Assembly: GCA_019634415.1 (NCBI GenBank)
Contig: JAHQVJ010000164.1
Span: 35,183-99,182, forward strand
Direction of reading: 5' to 3'
Source of the DNA: Myxococcales bacterium
Lineage (GTDB): Bacteria; Myxococcota_A; UBA796; GCA-2862545
DNA: 64,000 nucleotides
The position numbers and the translations under genes were made by a program. The stretch's first letter is position 1. Every line of letters starts with the position of its first letter. Under the pieces are notes generated by a model. It was given only the letters and a program-made list of their open reading frames with translations. It ran no database searches and was not told the origin of the DNA. Positions 1-9,175 of this stretch are shown here, in pieces.

Positions 1-309
1 GGAGCGGGCCTCGTCATCGGAGATGGTGGCCTTCATGGCCGTGGAGATCACGAGCTGCATGGGCGTGGACACGTCCATGAACGGCAGCTCCAGCCAGTCC
101 ACCTTGCCCGCGCTGGCCATCGAGGAGAGGTGGGGTCGCCAAGCGTTGGAGACCTCCTGGTGCTCCCGCTCGAAGGAGATCACGAGCACGGTGCGATCCG
201 CCTTCAGGCCCGAGGGCAGCTCGATGGCGTCGCCCGCCAGGGTCTCGGTGCTCACCGAGGGTAGGTTCTGAGCAAGGGCCACACTGGCCAGACCGTACAC
301 GAGCCACAT
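1..309 (-). CDS. Secreted thioredoxin-like protein, 3' end outside window
   Basis: The first 103 residues are visible; the rest lies beyond the window edge. The protein starts at an ATG preceded by a GGAGGAG ribosome-binding site and opens with a short signal peptide (MWLVYGLASVALAQ). The following segment, with an LVISFEREHQ motif and then an ALPF/ELPF-like strand, resembles secreted thioredoxin-fold proteins related to ATP10, which lack an obvious CXXC. That family link is from pattern memory and is tentative. It is divergent from the small gene that starts 63 bases away. Confidence 0.6.
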   Translation of the reverse strand, partial: MWLVYGLASVALAQNLPSVSTETLAGDAIELPSGLKADRTVLVISFEREHQEVSNAWRPHLSSMASAGKVDWLELPFMDVSTPMQLVISTAMKATISDDEARS

Positions 310-372
310 TGAAACACTCCTCCACCACCGCGCCGAGCCACCCTACCGCGGTGACAAGTCCGGGAGAACGAG

Positions 373-528
373 ATGACGGAATCACAGCTTTCCAGTCGCT
401 TGGACGCCATCGAGCTGAAGCTCGACATGATCCTCGAGGCGCTCGGGGTGACCGGCCCTGCTCGCACCGATCGGAGTGCGGAGGAAGAGGAGACCCGTGA
501 CGCCAAGGAGGCCGTCGAGCGGCTCTAG
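373..528 (+). CDS. Small acidic protein, 51 residues
   Basis: A short open frame starts with ATG six bases after GGGAG and ends at TAG. The 51-residue product begins MTESQLSSRLDAIELKLDMI, a heptad-like amphipathic helix, and then has a charged tail with EEEETRDAKEAVERL. It has no signal peptide or membrane segment and looks like a small coiled-coil or helix-forming cytoplasmic protein. It lies between a divergent secreted protein and nadA, 47 bases before the nadA start on the same strand, so it may be cotranscribed with nadA. I do not recognise a family. The good ribosome-binding site and typical GC-rich third positions support it being real. Confidence 0.6.
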   Translation: MTESQLSSRLDAIELKLDMILEALGVTGPARTDRSAEEEETRDAKEAVERL

Positions 529-575
529 GCCGCCCCCAGCCCCCGACGTTACGACCCACCCATCCGAGGGATCCG

Positions 576-2006
576 ATGGACAGCAGCTTCCCCAGCCTCA
601 TCATCAAGGCCAGTGCCCTGCTTCCCAAGGGAAGCTTCGCCGAGGCGCAGGCCACCTATCTCCGACCCGATTCCCGCGCGGTCACCGACCTCGACGCCCT
701 GCTCGAGAAGCGCAACGCCGGCATCGTGGCCCACTTCTACATGGACGTGGAGCTGCAGGGCGTGCTCACGGCCCTGTCGTGGCCCCACGTGCACATCGCC
801 GACTCCCTGAAGATGGCCGACGCCGCGGTCACCATGGCCAAGGGCGGCGTGGACCGCATCGCGGTGCTCGGCGTGGACTTCATGAGCGAGAACGTGCGGG
901 CCGTGCTCGACGCCGCGGGCTTCGGCCACGTCGAGGTCTATCGCCTGTCGTCGGAAGACATCGGCTGCACCCTCGCCGAGTCCGCCGAGGCCCCTGCCTA
1001 CACGAGCTGGCTGCAGCACGCGGGCAACACCCGACGCGCGCTGCACGTGGTCTACATCAACACCAGCCTGCTCACCAAGGCGCGGGCCCACTCCATCGTG
1101 CCCACCATCACCTGCACCTCGTCGAACGTGGTGCAGACCATCCTGCAGGCCGACCACCAGATCGACGACCTGGAGATCTTCTACGGCCCCGACACCTACA
1201 TGGGCGCGAACCTGCAGTCGATGTTCGCGCAGTTCTCCCAGCTGTCGGACGAGGCCATCCGCGGACTGCACCCCGCACACGACCGGGCCTCCCTGACGTC
1301 GCTGCTGGGGCGCTTCCGCTACTACGAGCAAGGCGCCTGCCTGGTGCACCACATGTTCGGCGACGACGTGGTGCGGCGCGTGCAAGAGGAGCACGCCGAC
1401 GCGCTGCTCACGGCCCACCTCGAGGTACCTGGCGAGATGTTCGCCCTGGCCGCAGACGCCCAGGCCGACGGGCGTGGCGTGGTGGGGTCCACCTCGAACA
1501 TCCTGGGCTTCATCACGGGCCAGGTGGACGCGGCGATGGCGGCCAGCGGCCCGCAGCGGCTTGCTGTGGTGCTCGGCACCGAGGCCGGCATGATCACGAG
1601 CATCGTCTCCAAGGTGCAGCGCACGCTGCAGCAGCACGCCCGCGACGACGTGGAGGTGGAGATCATCTTCCCCGTGGCGAGCGAGGCGGTCGCAGCCGCC
1701 CCCGACTCCATGCTGCAGATCGTGCCGGGCGTGGCCGCGGGAGAGGGCTGCTCGGTGGCGGGCGGCTGCGCCACCTGTCCCTTCATGAAGATGAACGATC
1801 TCCAAGCGCTCTTCGACGTGCTCGAGACGAGCGGCGATCCCGCCAGCCTGACAGGCTACGCGCCGCGCAGCTACACCGAGACCATCGCCGGACGGACGGC
1901 TGCCGATCTCGGCAGCGAGCCGATCCTCCACATGCGTCACCTGCAACAGACCGGCGAGCTTCCACAGGCACTCGTGCGGGACGTCGAGACCCGACCGGGA
2001 TGTTAG
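576..2006 (+). CDS. nadA: Quinolinate synthase NadA
   Basis: NadA condenses iminoaspartate with dihydroxyacetone phosphate to quinolinate in de novo NAD synthesis, using an oxygen-sensitive [4Fe-4S] cluster. The 476-residue protein shows the family landmarks: AHFYMDVELQ near residue 52, HIADSLKMAD near 73, and three cysteine sites expected to bind the cluster, C131 (GCTLAE), C180 (TCTSSNVV) and C398/C401 (GCATCPFMK). It is longer than the roughly 350-residue E. coli enzyme, mainly by N- and C-terminal extensions. The start ATG follows GAGGG. No nadB or nadC is visible nearby, so the pathway genes are dispersed. It ends 30 bases before the cytochrome gene on the same strand. Confidence 0.93.
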   Translation: MDSSFPSLIIKASALLPKGSFAEAQATYLRPDSRAVTDLDALLEKRNAGIVAHFYMDVELQGVLTALSWPHVHIADSLKMADAAVTMAKGGVDRIAVLGVDFMSENVRAVLDAAGFGHVEVYRLSSEDIGCTLAESAEAPAYTSWLQHAGNTRRALHVVYINTSLLTKARAHSIVPTITCTSSNVVQTILQADHQIDDLEIFYGPDTYMGANLQSMFAQFSQLSDEAIRGLHPAHDRASLTSLLGRFRYYEQGACLVHHMFGDDVVRRVQEEHADALLTAHLEVPGEMFALAADAQADGRGVVGSTSNILGFITGQVDAAMAASGPQRLAVVLGTEAGMITSIVSKVQRTLQQHARDDVEVEIIFPVASEAVAAAPDSMLQIVPGVAAGEGCSVAGGCATCPFMKMNDLQALFDVLETSGDPASLTGYAPRSYTETIAGRTAADLGSEPILHMRHLQQTGELPQALVRDVETRPGC

Positions 2007-2036
2007 GCTAGCCGAGCGGGGTCGAAGGAGACGACA

Positions 2037-2843
2037 GTGACGGGTGTGCGCGCCGGAACCCTCCTCGGGGTGGTGGCCCTCGGACTGCTGGCCACCATCG
2101 CCTGCGAACGCTTCGAGGCGCCTCCACGCGAGGTGCGCTTCGAGCTGGTGGGCGCGCACGGCAGAGCGACGTGCGAGGCCTGCCACGGAGCGCCTCCCTT
2201 CGCCACCATCCCCACCGACTGCGTGACCTGTCACGAAGACGAGCGGAAGAACGACGGTCACTTCCCGAAGCAGACCTGCAACGGCGGCGATGGCTGCCAC
2301 TCCGTCGAGCACTTCGAGTGGCGCGACGTGATCGGCGAGGGCGGGTTCCACGACTTCCTGCCCCTCGTCGGCGCTCACGACCAGGCCTGCGACGGGTGCC
2401 ACAAGGACCCCAAGGGTGGCAAGGACCTCGTGGGCGTGTCGGCCTACTGCTGGAACTGCCACGAGGACGCACGCCCCGGCGGGCACTATGCGCTCGAGGC
2501 GGATCCGCTGGATCCGACCTACCGCTGGGACTGTGGACCGTGCCACAGCCCGACCACCTTCTGGCCCGAAGAGACCTTCGTCCACACCGAGCGCTCGCCC
2601 CATGGCGTGCTCTTCCAGGTCAAGGAAGGCCAGACCGGCGTGTGCGATCTCAACGACGAGTCGCTCTGGGTGACGGGCTGCGAGGGCTGCCACCCGGTGG
2701 CGAACACCGAGTTCAAGTGTCTCGAGGGCTGCCACGACGATGCCCACATCGACGACGCGGCGTTGTTCCGGCAAGAGAACGCCTGCACGGGATGCCACGA
2801 CTCGGCCCAGCCCGAGGACTGCGACTCGCTGCCCCCCGAGTAG
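2037..2843 (+). CDS. Multihaem cytochrome c lipoprotein
   Basis: A GTG start lies six bases after AAGGAG. The 268-residue protein has a lipoprotein-like signal ending at C23 (ATIAC), so it is predicted to sit in the envelope. Seven canonical CXXCH haem-binding motifs occur at residues 46, 62, 118, 138, 166, 215 and 250. Two expanded motifs are also present, CX5CH at 81-88 and CX3CH at 228-233, which could bind two further haems or be structural. Such proteins carry electrons through the periplasm or act as reductase subunits. No partner oxidoreductase, quinol oxidase or cytochrome maturation gene is visible. The stop codon abuts the stop of the convergent kinase gene with no gap. Confidence 0.87.
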   Translation: MTGVRAGTLLGVVALGLLATIACERFEAPPREVRFELVGAHGRATCEACHGAPPFATIPTDCVTCHEDERKNDGHFPKQTCNGGDGCHSVEHFEWRDVIGEGGFHDFLPLVGAHDQACDGCHKDPKGGKDLVGVSAYCWNCHEDARPGGHYALEADPLDPTYRWDCGPCHSPTTFWPEETFVHTERSPHGVLFQVKEGQTGVCDLNDESLWVTGCEGCHPVANTEFKCLEGCHDDAHIDDAALFRQENACTGCHDSAQPEDCDSLPPE

Positions 2844-3989
2844 TCAGCGCGCGAGCACGGCCACCCACAGCCCGATCGCCGCGGCGACCCGACCCAGGGT
2901 CATCGCCACCGAGGGCGGAGGGGCGACGGGCTCGGCCACCACCGGATCCGGCGCCAGGCCGGACCGGCTGCTCGGGTGCCCCAGCTCGATGGGAGCCGGA
3001 TCCACGTTCAAGGCATGGGCTGGCACATAGGTGGGCAGATCCTCCTCGTGCCACAGATCCTGCGGCACGTGCATGAGGCTGCTCGTGAGGTCCGAGGCGG
3101 GGGCGTCGGTGTCGGCCAGGGCCTCGACGCGCTCCAGCAAGGCCTCGCGAAGATCCGCCACCGTGGCGTGGCGGTCCTCGGCGTCGTAGCTGCACGCCTT
3201 GCGGATCAGATCCCGCAGGCCCTCGGGCACCCCGTCGAGCAGCTCGGGCTTCGCGTGGGCGAAGAACAGATCCGCGGAGCGACGGCCGGTGACCAAGCGG
3301 AACAACGTGGCCCCCAGGGCGTAGACGTCGCAGCGCACGTCGACGTGCTTGGAATCGGAGCGCTGCTCGGGGGCCATGTAGGCCACGGTGCCGAGCATGG
3401 AGCCCGTCTCGGTCATGCCGAAGCGACCATCGAGCTTGGCGATGCCGAAGTCGGTGACCTTCACCCGACCATCCTCGGTGACGAGCAGGTTCTGGGGCTT
3501 CACGTCGCGGTGGATCACGCCGCGGGCATGGGCGTGGGCCAGGCCCTCACAGGCCTGGGCGATCGCCTGGCAGGCCAGCACTGGCGGCATCACCCCGTTG
3601 CTCATGACCCAGGAGGCCAGCGAGCCACCACGGGCGAGCTCGGTGACCATGAAGGGGTTGTCCGCGTCGACGTCGACGTCGAGCACGCGCAGCACGTGGG
3701 CGTGATCCATCTCGGCCATGACCATGGCCTCGACGGAGAAGCGCCGCCGGATCCCCTCGTCGTCGCGCGCGGCATCGGTCATCCGCTTGACCGCCACCCA
3801 GCGGCGCCGATCCAGATCCCAGGCGAGGTACACCTCGGCGTGGCTACCGCGACCGAGCTGGCGATCGACGACGTAGCGACCGGCCAGCAGCTTGGGCGCG
3901 GCCGCGGGCATGGGGATTGGCGTGAGCGGAGGAGGCGGTCCGTCCAGGAGGTGGGGCGCAGAATCTGCGGCGGCGTACTGGTCGGACAT
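2844..3989 (-). CDS. Hanks-type Ser/Thr protein kinase with C-terminal membrane anchor
   Basis: The 381-residue protein carries a full active kinase signature: glycine loop LGRGSHAEV (45-53), catalytic K68 (VAVKRM), HRDVKPQN (160-167), DFG (180-182) and APE (206-208). A linker from about residue 290 is rich in Pro and acidic residues, and a single hydrophobic helix at about 360-380 ends the protein, so the kinase faces the cytoplasm as a tail-anchored enzyme with almost no periplasmic part. A GGGAGAGAGG site precedes the ATG. It lies 86 bases downstream of the large interrupted exported-protein gene on the same strand and may share its transcript. The substrate is unknown. Confidence 0.9.
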   Translation of the reverse strand: MSDQYAAADSAPHLLDGPPPPLTPIPMPAAAPKLLAGRYVVDRQLGRGSHAEVYLAWDLDRRRWVAVKRMTDAARDDEGIRRRFSVEAMVMAEMDHAHVLRVLDVDVDADNPFMVTELARGGSLASWVMSNGVMPPVLACQAIAQACEGLAHAHARGVIHRDVKPQNLLVTEDGRVKVTDFGIAKLDGRFGMTETGSMLGTVAYMAPEQRSDSKHVDVRCDVYALGATLFRLVTGRRSADLFFAHAKPELLDGVPEGLRDLIRKACSYDAEDRHATVADLREALLERVEALADTDAPASDLTSSLMHVPQDLWHEEDLPTYVPAHALNVDPAPIELGHPSSRSGLAPDPVVAEPVAPPPSVAMTLGRVAAAIGLWVAVLAR

Positions 3990-4075
3990 CCTCTCTCCCG
4001 GGGGGCGTTCGTGGCCTCTGTCTTCCCTTACGACGTTGACTCACGAGGGCCGCCAGAGTTTCTGTCGCTTTTTCG

Positions 4076-6910
4076 CTAATCGGAAGGATCGGCGACCTGG
4101 ACGTAGCCCTTGACCACGTCCTCGGGGGGTCCGGGCGCCGGAGGCTCGATCCCGGCGAGAGCAGGACGCGCGCTGACCGGTGCCCGTCCGGCAGGTTGGG
4201 ACAGCTGTAGGAAGTAGGAGCCGGGCTGCAGCTCCACCATCCCCACCACGCCGCGTGCCACGGCGATCCCGGCGTCGTCTCGCACCGTGGCCTCCACGCG
4301 ATCGGCACGGGCCTGCACACCGAAGCCCACGGGACCTGCGCGCTCGACCTCGAAGCGGAACCAGTGACTGCCTCCGGGCTCGAGCAACACCTCGGCTCCC
4401 AGCCCCTCACCGATCACCTCGGGCTCGCTGGTGGACACCTGGACCACCCCCCACAGCGCCGCCCCCGTGAAGGCGCGCAGCGACAGCTCTCCGCTGCCAT
4501 CGGCCAGCCACAGATCCAGCGACTCACCCGGCTGACGCACCTCCACCCGCGCCTCGCCGCCAGCGTCGTAGCTGGCCACCAAGGGAGCGGGAACGGTGAG
4601 GTGCGCCACGGCGGGCCCAGTGGCCTTCAGCTTCAGCCGCTGGAGCGCCCCCTCGAGCACCACGCGATCGCCGGCGCGCACCGTGGCCGACCGACCGGCC
4701 CCCGGATCGGTCACGGGGCCGCTGCCCGCGGTGGCCTCGATCCAGGCGAGGGCCGCACCGGGCTCGAAGGCGAGCAGCACCCGTCCGGGGCCGTCCACCT
4801 CGATGGCGCGCCCCCGCAGCACCCGCCCGTCGGCCGCGAGCACCACAGCGCTCACCGCCCCCGAGGTGCGCAGCGTGCCGGCGTCACCCGACAGCGTGAG
4901 CACCTCGGTGAGCATCCGCGCCGACAGCCGCTCGGCGGGCGCGTCCCCCGCCAGCGTCGCCTGCGCCCCCGCCTCCCCCACGTGCACCCGCGCCAGGGCG
5001 TCCGACGCCCCCGGATTCAGCAACCACACGCGCTTGTCCACGGCCGGCAGCCGCACCGCCAGCGGATCCGCATCTGCCCACAGCACCTGCCCCTCGGAGG
5101 TCGCCACCACCAAGCCCACGTCCAGGGACACCTCCAGATCGTGGCGGCCACCGGGAAGCCGCAGCGCGAGGCTGCCGCGTGCGGGCACGGTGAGCGCGTG
5201 CCGACCGGGGGCCAGCTTCGTGGCGCTGGGGCTCGACAGGCGCATCGACGTGACGCGCGCATCCATGGCCGCCCCCGTGGGCTGCGCATCCCAGATCCGC
5301 GCCCGATCGGCTCCGTCCACCGACACCGCCAGCGTGCCGCCCGTGCTCACGGCCATGCCGCTTGGGCCCACCTGGCGAGCGAAGGTGGCGCCGGCCTGAC
5401 CGGCGCTGCTGCGCACCACGACCACCGACGGACCGCGCCCGGGCTCCAGCGCCACCGGCTGCGGCTGCGAGCCGATCCGCAGCGTGCGCCGCTGACCGGG
5501 GGCCAGCTTCACGCGGCGGGCGCGCACCCGCTTGCGACTCACCAGCACGAGCCCGTCCGATCCCGCTCCCACCACCGACGTGGAGATCACGCCACACACC
5601 GCGCCGCGCTCGGGACACGCATACACGTCGCCGCGGGCCTCGCTCAGATCGAACACGCCCCCCTCGCTCCCGCCGAGGCGCACGGCGCCGAAGCGCCCGC
5701 CGCTTCCCACGTCCAGCGCGCCCAGCGCCACGGGACGCGCCCGGAGCGCCTGGGCCTGCACGGCGATGTCGCCGCCGCGCCGATCCTCGGACCAGACCCG
5801 CAGCCGCGCCTCGCTCACCGCCTCGGGCAGCCGCGCCACGAGCTGCGCCTGCCGCCCGGTGGCCGTCCCGAGGCCCCGCCAGGCGTCGTCCACGCGCACC
5901 TCGAGCGCCACGCCCACGTTCTCGTCGGCGGTGGCCGTCGCCACCACCACGTCTCGGCCCGAGCCGAAGCGCAGCGGCAGCTGGCTGGCCCCCGCGTGCC
6001 CCTCGAGGGTGCGCGTCTGACCCAGCGCCAGTGGCTCCTCCTGCCGCTCGTCGGGCGCCAGCATCTCCACCACCGCACTGCCGCCGCGCCGTCCCACGGG
6101 CTCCAGCTGTAGCGCGTAGGTGCCGGGCTCCAGGCGCTCGGTGATCTGGAAGTTCCAGTCGTCGGGTCGGTCGTCGTTGGCCGCCACCAGCTGTCCGATG
6201 GCGTCGAACAGGCGCGCCGCCACGTCGGTGCGCCCAGCGGAGCGCAGGGTGATCACCTGCGCACGCCCCACGGCGACCTCGAGGCGCGCGGGCACCGAGA
6301 CCGAGCGCTGGGTGCCAGCCACCAGCTGCTGGCTGTCCACGCGCAGCGTGTAGGGCACGCCGGTGCCGCGGCGCGCGCCCGTCACGTGCAGCTCCACCTC
6401 ACCTGCCTCGAGCCGACCACTCCACCCCTGACCGGGCACCACGCGACCCAGCGTCGCGCCGTCGCGCATCCAGGTGGCCACCATCTCGTCCGACAGCGAC
6501 ACCCTGGCGTCCACGGGGGCCGGCACGTCCAGGCGCCACACGTCGGGCGCGCGCTCGCTGCCGTCGATGGGCTCCCGCCACACGTGGGTGACCGTCTGGC
6601 CCACCTGCAGCGCGTGGGGTCCGTGCCCCTCGCGCGCGGCGGCCGCGTCGTCGAGCACCTCGAGGGTGGTGATCCGGCGCGTCTGCACCCCCTCGGGCAG
6701 CCCCAGCACCGCGTAGCGCCCAGCCGTCAGCGTCACGGTGCGATCGCAGGGCACCTCGGGCGCGGTCAGCGGCCAGTCGTCGGCATCCATCAGGCGGCAG
6801 CGGAACGAGCCGGTGGTGCCCTCGCTGCGCAGCCGCACGCGGCTGTCCGTGGGCAGCTCGAACGTGTAGCGCACACCCTGGTGTGCGGGCAGCGTGATCC
6901 GAGCAGGCAC
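4076..6910 (-). CDS. C-terminal part of an interrupted large PPC-like exported protein
   Basis: This 944-residue frame is the continuation, in the same reading frame, of the gene at 6956-9124 after a single TAG at 6956-6958. The sequence between the TAG and the GTG at 6910 is open and coding-like, and the protein then runs through repeated beta-sandwich units with endings such as GTYALQLEP and GSYFLQLSQP, typical of bacterial pre-peptidase C-terminal (PPC)-like domains. There is no convincing ribosome-binding site close to the GTG; the nearest GGAGG is about 16 bases upstream. I therefore read this as the second half of one roughly 1,680-residue protein rather than an independent gene. No catalytic domain is recognised. 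The kinase gene follows 86 bases downstream. Confidence 0.7.
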   Translation of the reverse strand: MPARITLPAHQGVRYTFELPTDSRVRLRSEGTTGSFRCRLMDADDWPLTAPEVPCDRTVTLTAGRYAVLGLPEGVQTRRITTLEVLDDAAAAREGHGPHALQVGQTVTHVWREPIDGSERAPDVWRLDVPAPVDARVSLSDEMVATWMRDGATLGRVVPGQGWSGRLEAGEVELHVTGARRGTGVPYTLRVDSQQLVAGTQRSVSVPARLEVAVGRAQVITLRSAGRTDVAARLFDAIGQLVAANDDRPDDWNFQITERLEPGTYALQLEPVGRRGGSAVVEMLAPDERQEEPLALGQTRTLEGHAGASQLPLRFGSGRDVVVATATADENVGVALEVRVDDAWRGLGTATGRQAQLVARLPEAVSEARLRVWSEDRRGGDIAVQAQALRARPVALGALDVGSGGRFGAVRLGGSEGGVFDLSEARGDVYACPERGAVCGVISTSVVGAGSDGLVLVSRKRVRARRVKLAPGQRRTLRIGSQPQPVALEPGRGPSVVVVRSSAGQAGATFARQVGPSGMAVSTGGTLAVSVDGADRARIWDAQPTGAAMDARVTSMRLSSPSATKLAPGRHALTVPARGSLALRLPGGRHDLEVSLDVGLVVATSEGQVLWADADPLAVRLPAVDKRVWLLNPGASDALARVHVGEAGAQATLAGDAPAERLSARMLTEVLTLSGDAGTLRTSGAVSAVVLAADGRVLRGRAIEVDGPGRVLLAFEPGAALAWIEATAGSGPVTDPGAGRSATVRAGDRVVLEGALQRLKLKATGPAVAHLTVPAPLVASYDAGGEARVEVRQPGESLDLWLADGSGELSLRAFTGAALWGVVQVSTSEPEVIGEGLGAEVLLEPGGSHWFRFEVERAGPVGFGVQARADRVEATVRDDAGIAVARGVVGMVELQPGSYFLQLSQPAGRAPVSARPALAGIEPPAPGPPEDVVKGYVQVADPSD

Positions 6911-6955
6911 GTCCGGCAGCAGTGTGCCTCCGGACTGGACCGTGGCCTGCGACAG

Positions 6956-9124
6956 CTACACCCCCGCAGGTCCAGCGCTCGCCCCCTGCGCCTGCACCGT
7001 GACCTGGTAGGTGCCCGACCGCAGGTAGCTGGCCACCTCGAAGTTGCGCCCCACCCCGTTCTGGCTGCCCTGAGCGAACCCCGTGCGCACCCGCGTGCGC
7101 ATGGCGCCCGCGGTGGCGAGCAGCCCCGTGCTCTGCACCCGGTACAGCCCGTCCCGCGGCACCTCGATCAGGAAGGTGGCGCTCCCGCCCCTGGTCAGCT
7201 CCACGTGCTGCGAGCTGCCGATCCCGAGCCGCGGAAACGTCGGGAGCTGCGACAAGCGCTGCTGCGAGAGCGCAGGAAGGGATCCCCGCGGATCCGGATC
7301 GGCCACCTGCAGCACCGCCGAGACCGGACCCTCGTCGAGGTTGCGCACCGTCACCTGGCGCAGCCCCGGCTGCACCGTGGTGCGCCGGGAGATGGGGGTT
7401 CCGTCGACCTCCACCGGGATCGCCACCCCCGCCACGGTGCGGGCCGACAGGTGGCTCGGCGCGTCGATCTGCACGCCCACCGAGACGGACTCGCCTGGCA
7501 TCAGCGCCAGCGGCAGCCCGTCGGTGGCCTTCAGGGGCAAGGGCCGCACTGCCACCCCCGAGGCCACGCGGCGGTCGCGAAACACCCCCAGCACCACCGA
7601 CGCACCACGGTCCAGATTCAGATCCGAGAACTGCACCGAAGGCCGCAGCACCGCCGCCGGCTCCTTGCCCGTGATGCGCCGCTTCAGCCAGCTGCCCCAG
7701 GAGTCGTGCGCCATGCGCAGCGTCACGATGCCGGGCTCGTCGGGCAGGATCCGCAGCAGGTGCAGCCCTTGGTCGAGCTCCACCTCCAGCTCCCCCGATC
7801 GCGGCTTCATGGGCTCGAAGTCCCGTGGCCGATCCTCGAGGAGGGGGTCGATGGCGAGCTTCGCGCGCAGCTCCGCGACGCTGATGACGTAGGGACCCGT
7901 CTGCTCGGCCTCCACCAGGATCTCGGTGGGACCCATCAGGTTGAAGCGCGCCTCGAAGCGAGCCTGCTTGCTCAGGGGCACGGCCTGCGACGCCACCCGG
8001 ATCACCCGCCCCTCGTCGGTGCGGCGCCACACCACACCCGTCGGCGGCACCACGTCGGCCGGATCTGCAGCGTGCAGCGTGCTCACGAACAGCGCACCGT
8101 CTCCCGACAGCGGCTGCGGATCCCGCAGCTGCGCGAACCAGGTGAGGGTGTAGGGCGTCCCCACGGGCCCGCGCACGGTGACCACCCGGTCCTGCGACGA
8201 GCTCGACGACAGCGTGACCTCGGGCAGGCGCGACGCCTCGGTGATGTCCGCTCGCTGGGACGGATCGGCGTTCACGTCGGCGGTGGGCCCCACGCTCCTC
8301 GTGCCCACGGAGACGGTGGGCACGGCTCCGTCCTCGTCGCGCACGTCGGCGGGAAGCGCGAGGTGGAAGGTGTCGGGCTCGCGGGGCACGCGAACGCGAT
8401 CGAACCCCATCGGGCCGATCTGCCCTGCCCGCCGTCCGGCTGCTGGCAGGCGGGGCACCCCCAGGCGCACGGCCATCGGTGCCGCGTCGCTCTGCTCCGA
8501 CCACGGCTCGCTGGCCCCACCGTACACGGTGGCGAGCCACAGTCCGGCGGGCACCTCGACGTGGAAGCGACAGCGCCGCTGAGGCTGCCCCTCCCTAGGC
8601 TCCACCACGTCGCAGCGCGGTGTGGCGTCCACCAGCCAGCTCCCGTCGGCCCACAGCCGCAGATCCGCCACGTGACGTCCCACCGCCTCGATGGAGACGC
8701 TGCCCGCTCCCTCCGTCTCCACCCAGTAGGAGCGCTGCTGGTGATCCCGCAGATCCGCCTCGGCCAGTCGCCCGGGCACCAGGCGCACCGGCGAGCGCTG
8801 CAGCTCCTCGCTGCGCACGATCTCCACGCTGGCCTGCCCGGTCCCCTCGTCGTCCGACAGGGCCACCACCTTGGTCTGCCCCGCCTCCAGGAAGCCGTCG
8901 ATCCGCCCGTTGGTCCGCCCAGCCGCCCCCTGCACGGGGCCCGGACCCGACATGCGATCCACCAGCTGCACCGCCGTGCCCTGGGGGCTACTCGCCATCA
9001 CGGAGAAGCGCCCGAAGCGCTCCACGTCGATCACGACCTCCTGGCGACCGGTGGCAGGAACCGACGACGACGCTGGAGACACGCCGTTGGCCAGCGCCGT
9101 CATCCCCACCCACCAACCGAGCAT
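6956..9124 (-). CDS. N-terminal part of an interrupted large PPC-like exported protein
   Basis: The ATG follows GGAGG and opens a signal peptide (MLGWWVGMTALANGVSPASS). The 722-residue product consists of successive beta-rich units with phrases such as VIDVERFGRFSV, TFHLALPADV, DGLYRVQSTG and SGTYQVTVQAQG. They resemble PPC-like or other Ig-like sandwich domains of exported proteins. The final unit is cut in mid-domain by TAG at 6956, and the frame then continues for another 959 codons, so the natural product was probably one protein of about 1,680 residues. One C-to-T change in a CAG codon would produce this stop. The role is unknown; a surface or periplasmic scaffold is an inference. It is divergent from the ankyrin lipoprotein gene, with a 51-base gap. 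Confidence 0.75.
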   Translation of the reverse strand: MLGWWVGMTALANGVSPASSSVPATGRQEVVIDVERFGRFSVMASSPQGTAVQLVDRMSGPGPVQGAAGRTNGRIDGFLEAGQTKVVALSDDEGTGQASVEIVRSEELQRSPVRLVPGRLAEADLRDHQQRSYWVETEGAGSVSIEAVGRHVADLRLWADGSWLVDATPRCDVVEPREGQPQRRCRFHVEVPAGLWLATVYGGASEPWSEQSDAAPMAVRLGVPRLPAAGRRAGQIGPMGFDRVRVPREPDTFHLALPADVRDEDGAVPTVSVGTRSVGPTADVNADPSQRADITEASRLPEVTLSSSSSQDRVVTVRGPVGTPYTLTWFAQLRDPQPLSGDGALFVSTLHAADPADVVPPTGVVWRRTDEGRVIRVASQAVPLSKQARFEARFNLMGPTEILVEAEQTGPYVISVAELRAKLAIDPLLEDRPRDFEPMKPRSGELEVELDQGLHLLRILPDEPGIVTLRMAHDSWGSWLKRRITGKEPAAVLRPSVQFSDLNLDRGASVVLGVFRDRRVASGVAVRPLPLKATDGLPLALMPGESVSVGVQIDAPSHLSARTVAGVAIPVEVDGTPISRRTTVQPGLRQVTVRNLDEGPVSAVLQVADPDPRGSLPALSQQRLSQLPTFPRLGIGSSQHVELTRGGSATFLIEVPRDGLYRVQSTGLLATAGAMRTRVRTGFAQGSQNGVGRNFEVASYLRSGTYQVTVQAQGASAGPAGV

Positions 9125-9175
9125 GCGAACCTCCAGCGCCAAGGTACAACAGCAGCTGCGACGGAGGTATCGCAC

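Noticed and set aside
549..2798. Long open frame on the minus strand opposite nadA and the cytochrome
   Set aside because: It is a shadow of GC-rich codon bias; the plus-strand genes have recognisable families and ribosome-binding sites.
4076..9124. Two naturally separate genes for the large PPC-like protein
   Set aside because: They share one frame, the split is inside a domain, and the second has no ribosome-binding site.
6386..9175. Long plus-strand open frame upstream of the ankyrin lipoprotein start
   Set aside because: It is antisense to the PPC-like gene, and the true start at 9176 has GGAGG and a lipoprotein signal.
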